64,000 nucleotides of DNA from Streptomyces varsoviensis (lineage in GTDB: Bacteria > Actinomycetota > Actinomycetes > Streptomycetales > Streptomycetaceae), in NCBI RefSeq assembly GCF_000718635.1, contig NZ_JOBF01000016.1, forward strand, positions 62,001 through 126,000, in the 5' to 3' direction. This document shows positions 8,864 through 16,889 of this stretch, piece by piece (position 1 is the first letter of the stretch; every line of letters begins with the position of its first letter). The notes under the pieces are model-generated. The model was not told the DNA's origin and ran no database searches. It saw only the letters and a list, made by a program, of their open reading frames with translations. Both the position numbers and the translations under genes were made by a program.

Positions 8864-10097
8864 GCCCCAGGTCTACCACCGTCACTTCCCCGCCCCACTC
8901 GGCCCCCGGCTCGCCCGGCTCCCCCGGCTCCCCCGGCTCGCCTGTCTTCCCCGTCTCCCCCACCCCAAGGGTCTCGGCCGAGGCCACCGTCCCCACCAGC
9001 CTGATGTGCCCCCGTGCGCACATCCGCACCGCGAGCGCCAGCAGTTCGCGCGCCTGCCGCCGGTCGAGGCACCGGTCGAACCCGTCGAGGAGCAGAGTCA
9101 GCGACTGCCGGGCCTCGGGCACCTCCGCGGCCCGCTCCATGGCCAGCACGCCGGGCCCGGTCAGCAGGACCAGGGCGAGCGCGAGGTAGCGCAGTTCGCC
9201 GTCGCCCAGCCGCTCCACCGGCATCCCGTCGCCGTCCGGCGCCGATGCCAGGACGGCCCGTACGAGACCGCCCTCCGTCTCTCGCGCGCTCAGCCCGTCC
9301 ACCGCGGCGCCCCGGCACCCGGCCCGTACCGCCGCCACCAGGGCCGTATGCCGGATGGCGCACTCCCTGCTCGTACGCCCCAGCACCGCGGCAACGTTGT
9401 CGCATCCGCTGCGCAGCAGCGCGTCCCGCGCCTGGGCCGGGGCCCGCATCAGCTCCGGCCGCGGGTCGCAGGCGAAGACGGAGCGCAGGGCGACCACGAC
9501 CTGTTCGGCGGCCTGGAGCACGAGCCGCTGCCCCGCCGTCTTGCCCGCGACGCGCAGCGGCAGCAGGGCCGTGCCGAGCAGGTCGTCGGGGAGCGGGGCG
9601 CGGGTGACGGGGACGGCGCCGGCGGTGTGCCAGGCGGCCTGCACGCTGCGCCGCTCGGGGTCGCGCAGCGCGCTGGACAGCAGGGTGCAGCCGGCCCCGG
9701 TGAGTCGTTCGCCGACCAGGCGCAGTTCGGGCTCGGCCTGTACGGCCAGGTCGAGGCGGATCTCGCCGGCCGGCCCGTCCACCGTGCAGCCGATGCGGAA
9801 CCCGCGCCGCCCCTGCGCGTCCGGTCGGGCCTGGCGCGGTACGCAGGCGGCGCTCCCGCCGGCCACCGGGGCCAGGGCGGCGGCGAGGCGCTCACCGCCG
9901 GCGAGCCGGCCCAGCGCCTCGTACGCCTGGAGGACGGTGGACTTGCCGCTGCCGCTCGCGCCCGTGAAGAGGGTGAGCGGGCCGAGCGGGAAGGTCGCTT
10001 TGCGGTGCGTTTTGAAGGCGGAGAGCCTGATCTCGGTGACGGTGGGGCGAGCGGTCGGGCGAACTGTGGCGGCCGGTCCGGCGCAGCGTGCGTCCAT
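8847..10097 (-). CDS. AAA family ATPase (SMC/ABC-type P-loop)
   Basis: This 416-residue ATPase opens with EIRLSAFKTHR, followed by the Walker A motif GASGSGKST near residue 50. An ABC-like signature MPVERLGDGELRYLALAL lies near residue 300, with a Walker B-like TLLLDGFDRCLD downstream. This layout is that of single-chain RecF/SMC-like ATPases of unknown target. The C-terminus carries a GEP repeat from a 9-bp tandem unit. The true start may be an internal GTG near the TVTEIRL segment, about 20 codons in. It overlaps the MazG-like gene, which suggests a joint role in nucleotide or DNA housekeeping; that is inference. Confidence 0.8.
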   Translation of the reverse strand: MDARCAGPAATVRPTARPTVTEIRLSAFKTHRKATFPLGPLTLFTGASGSGKSTVLQAYEALGRLAGGERLAAALAPVAGGSAACVPRQARPDAQGRRGFRIGCTVDGPAGEIRLDLAVQAEPELRLVGERLTGAGCTLLSSALRDPERRSVQAAWHTAGAVPVTRAPLPDDLLGTALLPLRVAGKTAGQRLVLQAAEQVVVALRSVFACDPRPELMRAPAQARDALLRSGCDNVAAVLGRTSRECAIRHTALVAAVRAGCRGAAVDGLSARETEGGLVRAVLASAPDGDGMPVERLGDGELRYLALALVLLTGPGVLAMERAAEVPEARQSLTLLLDGFDRCLDRRQARELLALAVRMCARGHIRLVGTVASAETLGVGETGKTGEPGEPGEPGEPGAEWGGEVTVVDLGRDRNP

Positions 10098-10152
10098 GCC
10101 CGGACCGTATGCACCGGCCCGTACGGCGAACCGTTTTAGCTGACGGGTCTTC

Positions 10153-10545
10153 CTACGATCGGGGTACGCCGGAGCCGATCGCCGGTTCCGCGACCTCGGT
10201 GCCCACGGGCGCCAGCAGGAAGACGTTCGCGTCGACCCGGTGCATGGCGCTGCCCAGGCCGAAGACGACCCCGCTGGAGAAGTCCAGGATGCGCTTGGCG
10301 ACCTCGCTGTCGGCGACGCTGAGATCGAGGAGGACCGGGATCTGGGCGATCAGGTACTCGGCGACCTCACGGGCGTCGGCGAAGACCTGCACCCGGATGA
10401 CGACGAACCGGCGCTGCTCCTCGTCGGGCTCCTCCTCGGGCAGCGCCCGGTGGTTGGGCCAGGAAGGCCATGCGTTGCGGCTGCGCAGGGGGACGACCTC
10501 GGCCAGGCCCTCCCACTGCTCGTCGGTGGCGTCGCGACCGATCAC
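10153..10545 (-). CDS. SepF-like cell division protein
   Basis: The C-terminal 85 residues form the SepF domain (RFVVIRVQVFADAREVAEYL ... KRILDFSSGVVFGLG), which in SepF polymerises and ties FtsZ rings to the membrane. The protein is about 130 residues. The longest frame would start at 10719 but the first 58 codons look non-coding, so I chose GTG 10545 (VIGRDATDEQWEGL) with a GGGGTGAT ribosome site. It lacks the N-terminal amphipathic membrane anchor of canonical SepF and is not next to ftsZ, so it is probably one of the extra SepF paralogues that streptomycetes carry. The AT-rich stretch at 10560-10620 is the likely promoter region. Confidence 0.82.
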   Translation of the reverse strand: MIGRDATDEQWEGLAEVVPLRSRNAWPSWPNHRALPEEEPDEEQRRFVVIRVQVFADAREVAEYLIAQIPVLLDLSVADSEVAKRILDFSSGVVFGLGSAMHRVDANVFLLAPVGTEVAEPAIGSGVPRS

Positions 10546-10720
10546 CGGATCACCCCGTTGGGAAGTGTGCTGGCTATATGCATCCCGCAATCTTAAAGAT
10601 GAACACACAATCTCTGCGCCGAATGACACGCATCCGGCCGCGTATGAACGATCCCGTAGCAAAGCCGATACAAACCGGCCCGGCCGCACGGGCCAGTACG
10701 GGCATCTGCGCCCACCCACC

Positions 10721-10795
10721 GGGAGAAGCAGAGAAAGAGAAGGATGCGGGAGGGAGAGGAGGGAGAAGAGGTGTAGAAGAGGTAAGAAAGAAGCG
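10721..10795. repeat. Polypurine tract between sepF-like and SMP-30 genes
   Basis: About 75 bases on the plus strand are almost all purines (runs such as GGGAGAAGCAGAGAAAGAGA and GGGAGGGAGAGGAGGG). No reading frame or symmetry explains the strand bias. It sits just downstream of the SMP-30-like gene on the minus strand, where the transcript would be C/U-rich. Confidence 0.7.
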
Positions 10796-10820
10796 CGGAC
10801 GCGGAAGCGGTCGCCACCGG

Positions 10821-12011
10821 CTAATGCCGGTTATCGCCATCCGCGCGGCCCGTCGGCAACGGCGGCAATGGCGGCAACGGCGGGAGATCGACGACGGCGA
10901 CGCCCCGTTCCGTCAGACTGCCCATCACCAGATACGAGCCGGCCCGGCTGACGCTCGTGACCATCCGGTACGGGCTCCGGGCGCGCCGGAGATCGTGGAC
11001 GACGCCGCCGTCCGTACCGATTCCCAGGACGCGTACGGTGCGGCTCGGCCGGGGCGGGGCGTGCCGCGCCGCCTTCCACGCCGCCCGACCGACGGCGGGG
11101 CCCCTGCGGTGCAGCCAGTCCAGGCCCGGCTGGCGCGGCCCGGCGAGAGCGACCCAGAACACGCCGTCAGCACCACGGGGGACGTCACGGGAGATGCCGG
11201 GAGAAACGTCAGGGGAGCTGCCGCTGGAGATGTCGTCGCGGATGCCACGGGCGGCACCGCGCGAGATATCGCGCGAGATGTTGTCCGGGAAACCTGGCAG
11301 GTCGTCAGCGAGGCAGTCGTAGCGGCCGGCTCGGGGCCCGTGCAGCCAGTAGCGGCTGACGCGGTACGCGCCGGTCTCCGCCACCGCGACGAAGGACTCG
11401 TCCGTGGCGAGCGCCACGCCGTTCGCGAACTGGAGCCCGTCCAGCAGCACTTCGGGCTCCCCGCCCGGCCGCAGGCGCAGCAGGAGGCCCGTAGCGGTGT
11501 GCTCCAGGATGTCGCCGAGCCAGTCCTGGAGGCCGTAACGGCGGCTGGAGACCGTGAAGTAGACGGTGCCGTCCGCCGCCGCGGCGGCGTTGCTGCAGAA
11601 GCGCAGGGGCGCGCCGGCCACCGCGTCCGCGAGGGTGACGACGGCCCCCGTCTCGGGGTCCACCCGCAGCAGGCCGCGCTCCGCGTCGCATACGAGCACC
11701 CCGCCGCCCGGTACGGCCTCCAGGCCCAGCGGCCTGCCCCCGGTGCGCGCGACGACTTCCGGCCGGATATCGCCCCCGGGCTCCTCCGGCAGCGCGAACC
11801 GCCACACGCGCCCGTCCGCGGCCCCGGCCAGGATCCGGCCCGCGTCATCCACGATCACGTCCTCCGGCCCCTCGATTTCGGGGGCGATGACGCGCGGTAC
11901 GGGCAGGGGGCGCGGCCCTTTCGCGGAGGCGACGGCGGGAGGGGGAGGAGGAATGGGAGGGCGACTGGGCTCTTTCGTACGGGCGGGCCGCCCCCATCGG
12001 CGCGTACTCAT
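10821..12011 (-). CDS. SMP-30/gluconolactonase/strictosidine-synthase-like beta-propeller
   Basis: The protein resembles six-bladed propellers of the SMP-30/LRE/strictosidine synthase group. It has EGPEDVIVDDAGRILAGAADG, GRPLGLEAVPGGGVLVCDAE, FCSNAAAAADGTVYFTVSS and LLDGLQFANGVALA, matching the metal-site strands of the fold; the substrate is unknown. I put the start at ATG 12011 (MSTRRWGRP), just inside a 24-bp repeat array; the open frame continues up to 12227 and each repeat unit supplies another possible ATG. About residues 265-300 are an Arg/Ser/Asp-rich insertion (repeated I-S-R-D units, coding at about 11120-11290) inside the propeller. Confidence 0.72.
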   Translation of the reverse strand: MSTRRWGRPARTKEPSRPPIPPPPPAVASAKGPRPLPVPRVIAPEIEGPEDVIVDDAGRILAGAADGRVWRFALPEEPGGDIRPEVVARTGGRPLGLEAVPGGGVLVCDAERGLLRVDPETGAVVTLADAVAGAPLRFCSNAAAAADGTVYFTVSSRRYGLQDWLGDILEHTATGLLLRLRPGGEPEVLLDGLQFANGVALATDESFVAVAETGAYRVSRYWLHGPRAGRYDCLADDLPGFPDNISRDISRGAARGIRDDISSGSSPDVSPGISRDVPRGADGVFWVALAGPRQPGLDWLHRRGPAVGRAAWKAARHAPPRPSRTVRVLGIGTDGGVVHDLRRARSPYRMVTSVSRAGSYLVMGSLTERGVAVVDLPPLPPLPPLPTGRADGDNRH

Positions 12012-12019
12012 GCCGACAT

Positions 12020-12241
12020 CCATGCCAAAGCGGGAGCCGACGCCCATGCCGAAGCGGGAGCCGACGCCCATGCCGAAGCGGGAGCCGACGCCCATGCCGA
12101 AGCGGGAGCCGACGCCCGTACCGAAGCGGAAGCCGTCCCGCACGCCGGACCCCGCCCGGGAAGCCGCGTCGGACCCCGCCCGGGAAGCCGCGCCGGACCC
12201 CGCCCGGGAAACCGGCCCCGACCCCACCCGACAAGTCGTGC
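12020..12241. repeat. Two adjacent 24-bp tandem repeat arrays
   Basis: Five copies of a 24-bp unit (CCATGCCGAAGCGGGAGC + CGACGC) occupy 12020-12139, with divergence at both ends. After six bases, four copies of a different 24-bp unit (CGGACCCCGCCCGGGAAG + CCGCGC) occupy 12146-12241, the last degenerate. Both arrays are in frame with the SMP-30-like gene on the minus strand and would encode 8-residue repeats (GVGSRFGM and SRAGSGAA). They are either an N-terminal repeat domain or an upstream regulatory repeat. Confidence 0.85.
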
Positions 12242-12667
12242 CCGACCCGCTGCCGGATCACGGAAAACGCTCATGCCGCCTCCAGTTATGCGCAGCCCGC
12301 CCCACCTGCGCCGTTACCCGTTCAGCCGGCTTTTCGGCCATCCGTCTCCGCCGGCCCCTCTCGGCTATCTCCCCTGCTCCGCAATCTCCCCTATCTCCGC
12401 TGTCTCCGCTATCCGTTCAGCTATTCGTCGGGCGGTGCCGGAGGGAGTACCCGTAAGCACATCCATGACACCTGTTCCCCGTCCCTTCCACTTCATCCGC
12501 CAATCAAGTGAACGGCCGGCCGCCTGCGCCGCAGACGGATAAAGGCCCACGGCACCACAGTCCTTTGCCGAGCAAGGAAGTTGATCGCCAATCAGGTGAC
12601 CGGCGGCAATTCGGGGTGCGCCAGGGAAAGGGATTGGGGGCGGGCCGTCAGGGGCAGTCGTCTGTCC
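12242..12667. promoter_or_regulatory. Upstream region of the decarboxylase gene with a pair of direct repeats
   Basis: This 426-base gap has no gene. It contains a C/T-rich stretch at about 12355-12425 built on CTATCTCC.CT repeats. Two direct repeats lie in front of the decarboxylase: GCCAATCAAGTGAACGGCCG at 12499 and GCCAATCAGGTGACCGGCGG at 12587, 88 bases apart. The second ends about 60 bases before the start codon. They could be binding sites of a regulator; no clear -10 was seen. Confidence 0.45.
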
Positions 12668-14158
12668 ATGGCTGTCGATCAAGATGATCACGTGGATCAC
12701 CATGAGGCGCCGGTACTCGACGCCCTGGTCCGCTACCGCGAGTCGAAGGAGCTGTCCTTCACCCCGCCCGGGCACAAGCAGGCCCGCGGGGCGGACCCGC
12801 GGGTGCGCGAGGTGCTCGGCGACGCGGTCTTCTACGGTGACCTGCTGGCGTCCGGCGGCCTCGACGACCGGCGCACCACCGGCCGCGTACTGGAACGGGC
12901 CGAGGCCCTGATGGCCGATGCCGTACGCGCCGAGCACACCTTCTTCTCCACCTGCGGCAGTTCCCTCTCCGTCAAGGCCGCGATGCTCGCGGTCGCCGGC
13001 CCGTACGAGAAGCTGCTGGTGGGCCGCGACGCGCACAAGTCGGTGGTCTCGGGGCTGATCATCTCCGGGGTGCGGCCGGTGTGGACGGACCCGTCCTGGG
13101 ACGACCAGCGGCACCTGGCGCACCCGCCGTCGGCGGCCGAGTTCGAGCGGGCCTTCGACGAGCACCCGGACGCCATGGGCGCGCTGGTCACCAGCCCCAC
13201 GCCGTATGGGAGCTGCGCCGACCTGCGGGCCATCGCCGAGGTGTGCCACCGGCGGGGGCGCCCGCTCATCGTGGACGAGGCGTGGGGCGCGCATCTGCCC
13301 TTCCATCCCGAGCTGCCGTCCTGGGCGATGGACGCCGGCGCCGACGTCTGCGTCACCAGCATCCACAAGATGGGCAGCGGGCTGGAGCAGGGCTCCGTCT
13401 TCCACCTCCAAGGCGATCTGGTCGACCCCGCCGTCCTCGCCTCGCGGGCCGATCTGCTGGGCACCACCAGCCCCTCCGTACTCCTCTACGCCGGGATGGA
13501 CGGCTGGCGGCGGCAGATGGCGCTGGACGGCCACCGGCTGCTGAGCCACGCCCTCGATCTGGCCGCCGAGGCGCGCGCGGCCATCGAGGACATCGAGGGG
13601 CTGCACGTCAACGACCGCGAGGACTTCTGCGGGCCAGGGCTGGCCGCCGGGTTCGACCCGCTCCCGGTGGTGATCGACGTCCAGGGGCTGGGGACCACGG
13701 GCTACCGCGCCGCCGACTGGCTGCGCGAGCACCACCACATCGACGCGCACCTCGCCGACCACCGCAGGATCAGCTCCCAGATCACCCACGCCGACGACGC
13801 GGAGACCACGGACGCGCTGCTCACGGCCCTGCGCGGGCTGGCCGACCACGCCCCGCGGCTGCGCCCGGCCCCCGTCGTCGACGTCCCGCCGTCCAGCGAA
13901 CTCCGGCTCGAACAGGCCTGCCTGCCCCGCGACGCGTTCTTCGGCCCCATCGAGACCGTGCCGCTGGCCGAGGCCGAGGGGCGGGTGGTCGCCGAGATGC
14001 TGACCCCGTACCCGCCCGGCATCCCCGCCGCCCTGCCGGGCGAGCGGCTGACGGCCCCCGTACTGCGCTACCTGGAGACCGGCGTCGCGGGCGGCATGCA
14101 CGTCCCGGACGCGATGGACCCGACCCTGCGGACCGTACGCGTACGGAAGGAGGACTGA
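12668..14158 (+). CDS. Orn/Lys/Arg-type PLP-dependent decarboxylase
   Basis: This is a fold-type I PLP decarboxylase of the ornithine/lysine/arginine group, 496 residues, normal for the short Gram-positive branch. LSFTPPGHKQARGADPRV opens the conserved part. LIVDEAWGAHLPFHPELP contains the PLP-ring Asp. TSIHKMGSG contains the Schiff-base Lys at about residue 234. The C-terminal domain ends with YPPGIPAALPGERLT. The product would be a polyamine (cadaverine, putrescine or agmatine), but the substrate cannot be assigned. I took ATG 12668 (MAVDQDDHV) rather than the longest frame at 12581, whose extra residues look non-coding. Confidence 0.88.
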   Translation: MAVDQDDHVDHHEAPVLDALVRYRESKELSFTPPGHKQARGADPRVREVLGDAVFYGDLLASGGLDDRRTTGRVLERAEALMADAVRAEHTFFSTCGSSLSVKAAMLAVAGPYEKLLVGRDAHKSVVSGLIISGVRPVWTDPSWDDQRHLAHPPSAAEFERAFDEHPDAMGALVTSPTPYGSCADLRAIAEVCHRRGRPLIVDEAWGAHLPFHPELPSWAMDAGADVCVTSIHKMGSGLEQGSVFHLQGDLVDPAVLASRADLLGTTSPSVLLYAGMDGWRRQMALDGHRLLSHALDLAAEARAAIEDIEGLHVNDREDFCGPGLAAGFDPLPVVIDVQGLGTTGYRAADWLREHHHIDAHLADHRRISSQITHADDAETTDALLTALRGLADHAPRLRPAPVVDVPPSSELRLEQACLPRDAFFGPIETVPLAEAEGRVVAEMLTPYPPGIPAALPGERLTAPVLRYLETGVAGGMHVPDAMDPTLRTVRVRKED

Positions 14159-14179
14159 GCGGTACGCGCGGGAGCGCGG

Positions 14180-14878
14180 CTAGATGGCGTTCGGCGACAG
14201 GGCGGTGAACCAGAGGAGGACGACGGTGGCCACGCCCATGAGGGGGGTGAGTATCTCCGTCTCCAGCTTGTTGCCGGTGTGCTGGATCACCACGATCTCG
14301 TAGCGCTTCTTGTGCGGCCACAGCCACGGCGCGCCCATCTTGGTGATGGAGTCGCCCAGCAGGTGCGCCAGGCAGCCCAGTCCGATGGCGTAGGGCAGCC
14401 AGCCGGGGGCCGAGGGGATGAATTTGGCGAGTACGGCCGTTCCCATTCCGGCCATCGCCACGATGGTGCCCCAGGCCGAGAAACCGTGCCCGGGCGGGCA
14501 GAGGTTCAGTGCCCGTACGGCCAGGGCCAGCAGGAAGAAGGACATGCCGAGGGTGAACGGGCGGCCCAGATATGTCACGCCCGCCCAGCTCCCGATGGTC
14601 ATGAACGCCACGAAGAACAGCGAGTGCGTGGCGTGCCGGTGGCCGCCGGAGGCCCAGGCGACGAAGCGGCACAGCGTCTTGGAGACCGGGCCGAGGAAGT
14701 TGGCGATGGTGCCGTCGTGGTGGTCCAGGTCGGGCAGGAGCGCGGCGCCGGCGCAGAGCACGGTGCCCATCAGGATTTCCTGCGGCGAGAGGTGCGTGTC
14801 CAGCAGCATGGGCGGGAGGTACGTCGCGGTGCCCGCGAAGATCAGCGCACCGCTCATGGCGTGCGAATGGCCCATCAT
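14180..14878 (-). CDS. Membrane-bound metal-dependent hydrolase (YdjM family)
   Basis: A 233-residue multi-pass membrane protein of the YdjM/LexA-binding group. The start MMGHSHAMSGALIF is typical, followed by the conserved metal motif LLPDLDHHDGTIANF and the HRHATHSLFF motif. About four or five hydrophobic helices follow, then GLGCLAHLLGDSITKMGAPW. The function of the family is poorly known; members are annotated as hydrolases from the His/Asp motifs. The ATG at 14878 was chosen because the open frame upstream to 15313 is low complexity. It is convergent with the decarboxylase gene, with a 21-base gap. Confidence 0.85.
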   Translation of the reverse strand: MMGHSHAMSGALIFAGTATYLPPMLLDTHLSPQEILMGTVLCAGAALLPDLDHHDGTIANFLGPVSKTLCRFVAWASGGHRHATHSLFFVAFMTIGSWAGVTYLGRPFTLGMSFFLLALAVRALNLCPPGHGFSAWGTIVAMAGMGTAVLAKFIPSAPGWLPYAIGLGCLAHLLGDSITKMGAPWLWPHKKRYEIVVIQHTGNKLETEILTPLMGVATVVLLWFTALSPNAI

Positions 14879-15443
14879 CGCGCGTTCGATCCTTCCCGAC
14901 CCGGCGGCACGAATATGACGTGCCCTCACTTTCGGCAGAGACGCTATCAGCCTGATCAGAGCCGGTTCGCCAAGGGTGCGGGGCCGGCGGGCACCGCTCG
15001 AACGAACCGCTCGGACGAACTGTTGGGACGAACCGCTCGGACGAACCGCTCGAACGATCTGCCGGGCGGCGGCATGGGCGGGCAGTGGAGGGCCGTCGGC
15101 CGCAGAGGCCGCTGGGAACGCCGGGAACGCCGGGTCGGGTGCCCCTGCCCACCCCCGTGGGGCAGGAGACCCGGCGTTCCGGGCTTTGGGGGCCGGGTGT
15201 CCCACGGGCCCGGAGCACCGGTCGGCGGCCTTGAGTTCGGCGGCCTCGACCGGGTGGTGCCCCGGGCCGGGCGGTGAGGACGTTCCGGCGATGTGCGGGC
15301 CCCGTCCCGGCAAGGTGCCGGAGCGGCCCGCACGCTGACCTGACAGACGCTATCGTCGGCGGCCGCGGACGTGTGACGGTCAATCGACCGACAACCGACA
15401 ACCGATAATCGGCGGCGGAAATCCCGGCGGGCGGGGGCGCGGC
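14879..15443. repeat. Gap with five 13-bp tandem repeats
   Basis: This 565-base region separates the divergent hydrolase and histidine kinase genes and must hold both promoters. At 14994-15058 there are five head-to-tail 13-bp units (CCGCTCGRACGAA; the third reads CTGTTGGGACGAA). A GGGAACGCC duplication is at about 15115. Close to the kinase start is an A-rich CCGACAACCGACAACCGATAAT stretch split by GATAAT at 15404, a possible -10. No gene is credible. Confidence 0.7.
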
Positions 15444-16733
15444 GTGACAGGCGTGGCATTCGAACCGGACCGGCCTCCTGACCGGTCTCCGGACCGGTCT
15501 CCTGACCGGCCTCCGAAACGTCGTGCTGACGGGCCTGGCGGACCGGACGGGCCTGGCGGACCGGACGGGCCTGGCGGACCGGACGGACCGGGCGGCCCCG
15601 GCCCTGGCCCCGGCCCCGCCGAGCGGGAGTTCGTGAGTTTCGGGCGCCGGTACGCGTACCGCATCCGCGCGGTCGTCGTGTGCTCGTGCGCGCTGCTCGC
15701 GGCGCCCGCGATGCCGGTGGAGGCGATGCCGGCGGCCGCGGCGATCGCGGCTGGGGTGCTCGGGTGGAGCGCCGTGCACTACCGGCTCGGCACGGCCGGG
15801 CGGCGGCCCCGGCCGCTGCTCGCCGCCGACGTGGCGGTGCTGACCGGGATGTGTCTCAGCCAGGCCCTGACGGTCCCCGCGTCGCAGACGCTGCACGGCA
15901 GCACCTGGGTGCTGGTGGCCGTCAGCATCGTGGCCGTGGCGTACCAGTTGATGTACCCGGCGCCGGTCGCGCTCGCGCTGGCCCTGTATCTCGCCGCCGC
16001 CGATCTGGCCGGGGCGATGCTGGACCGGCCGGCGGGCTGGTCGTACGCGCTGCCCAACGTGGGGTGGCTGCTGGTGCAGTCCTCGCTCGCCCAAGGGCTG
16101 TACCGGCTCGTCCTGCGCAGCAGCCGCACCGCCGACGCGGCGGCCGCGAGGACCGCCGCGGCCCGGCGCGGCCACGAGGTCGCCCAGGCGCAGCGCTCGG
16201 CGGAGCGCGAGTACCTGGCCACGCTGCACGACACCGCGTGTGCCACCCTGCTGATGGTCGCGGTACGCGGCCAGTCCATCCCCGGCGACGTGCTGCGGCG
16301 TCAGGCGGCCAAGGATTTACGGAAGTTGGCGGCGGAACGGGTCATGACCGGGGAGTCGGAGGTGGCCGGGGAGCTGCGCGAGGAGATCGCCGAGAACCCG
16401 CTGCGCGTACGGGCGGAGTTCGCGGACGGGCTCGGCAGCGCCTGGCACCCGGCGGTCGTGGCGCTGCGCGACGGCGTGGCGGAGGCGCTGCGCAACGTGG
16501 CACGGCACTCGGGCGTCGACCACGCCACGGTACGGGCGGGGCGCGCGGGCGACCGGGTCACCGTGACGGTCAGCGACGACGGCGCCGGGTTCGACGTGAC
16601 GCTCGTACCCGCCCACTGCCGCGGGCTGGCCTGGTCGGTCGTCGAGCGCATGGCCTCCGTCGGCGGCCGCGCCACCGTCGACTCCGCACCGGGCCGGGGC
16701 ACGACCGTACGGCTGGAGTGGCCGCATGTGTGA
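15444..16733 (+). CDS. Two-component sensor histidine kinase
   Basis: A 429-residue membrane kinase. Residues 1-62 are a Pro/Asp/Gly-rich tail with four collagen-like GPGGPD units from a 15-18-bp tandem repeat. Five or six hydrophobic segments follow between about 75 and 225. The dimerisation helix contains EYLATLHDTACATLLMV with the phospho-acceptor His in an HD pair (HisKA_3 style, near residue 263). The ATPase domain has the N-box EALRNVARHSG and the G1 box DDGAGFD, then GRGTTVRLEW. It partners by context with the kinase-like gene just downstream and with the LuxR regulator converging on them. The GTG start at 15444 is uncertain because the N-terminus is low complexity. Confidence 0.87.
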   Translation: MTGVAFEPDRPPDRSPDRSPDRPPKRRADGPGGPDGPGGPDGPGGPDGPGGPGPGPGPAEREFVSFGRRYAYRIRAVVVCSCALLAAPAMPVEAMPAAAAIAAGVLGWSAVHYRLGTAGRRPRPLLAADVAVLTGMCLSQALTVPASQTLHGSTWVLVAVSIVAVAYQLMYPAPVALALALYLAAADLAGAMLDRPAGWSYALPNVGWLLVQSSLAQGLYRLVLRSSRTADAAAARTAAARRGHEVAQAQRSAEREYLATLHDTACATLLMVAVRGQSIPGDVLRRQAAKDLRKLAAERVMTGESEVAGELREEIAENPLRVRAEFADGLGSAWHPAVVALRDGVAEALRNVARHSGVDHATVRAGRAGDRVTVTVSDDGAGFDVTLVPAHCRGLAWSVVERMASVGGRATVDSAPGRGTTVRLEWPHV

Positions 16734-16784
16734 GGAGGGGCGGGGAGGGGAGAGCGGCCGAAGGTCTGCGGGGCCGTCGCGCTG

Positions 16785-16866
16785 GCTGGGTCCCGCGGCT
16801 GGGCTCCCGCGGCCGGAATTCCGCGGCTGGGTCCCGCGGCCGGATTCCCGCGGCTGGGTTCCGCGG
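16785..16866. repeat. Six 13-14-bp tandem repeats between the kinase genes
   Basis: Six head-to-tail units of 13-14 bp, alternating GCTGGGTCCCGCG and GCCGGAWTCCCGCG, fill the 156-base gap between the kinase and the kinase-like gene. They end about 24 bases before the GTG of the second gene, just upstream of its GGAGG ribosome site. Confidence 0.85.
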
Positions 16867-16889
16867 TGGCGGACGGGAGGGGAGGCCGG

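Noticed and set aside
12020..12241. CRISPR array
   Set aside because: Units are directly adjacent without unique spacers and are in frame with a gene; no cas genes are present.
10470..12542. Plus-strand 690-codon open frame
   Set aside because: Antisense of the SMP-30-like gene; the repeats at its end give Ala/Asp/His periodicity with no domain, while the minus strand reads a propeller.
15385..15410. CCGACAACCGACAA stretch also seen near 52374 as a shared regulatory element
   Set aside because: The 14-base match lies in two unlike contexts and can arise from the simple CCGACAA repeat; there is not enough evidence.
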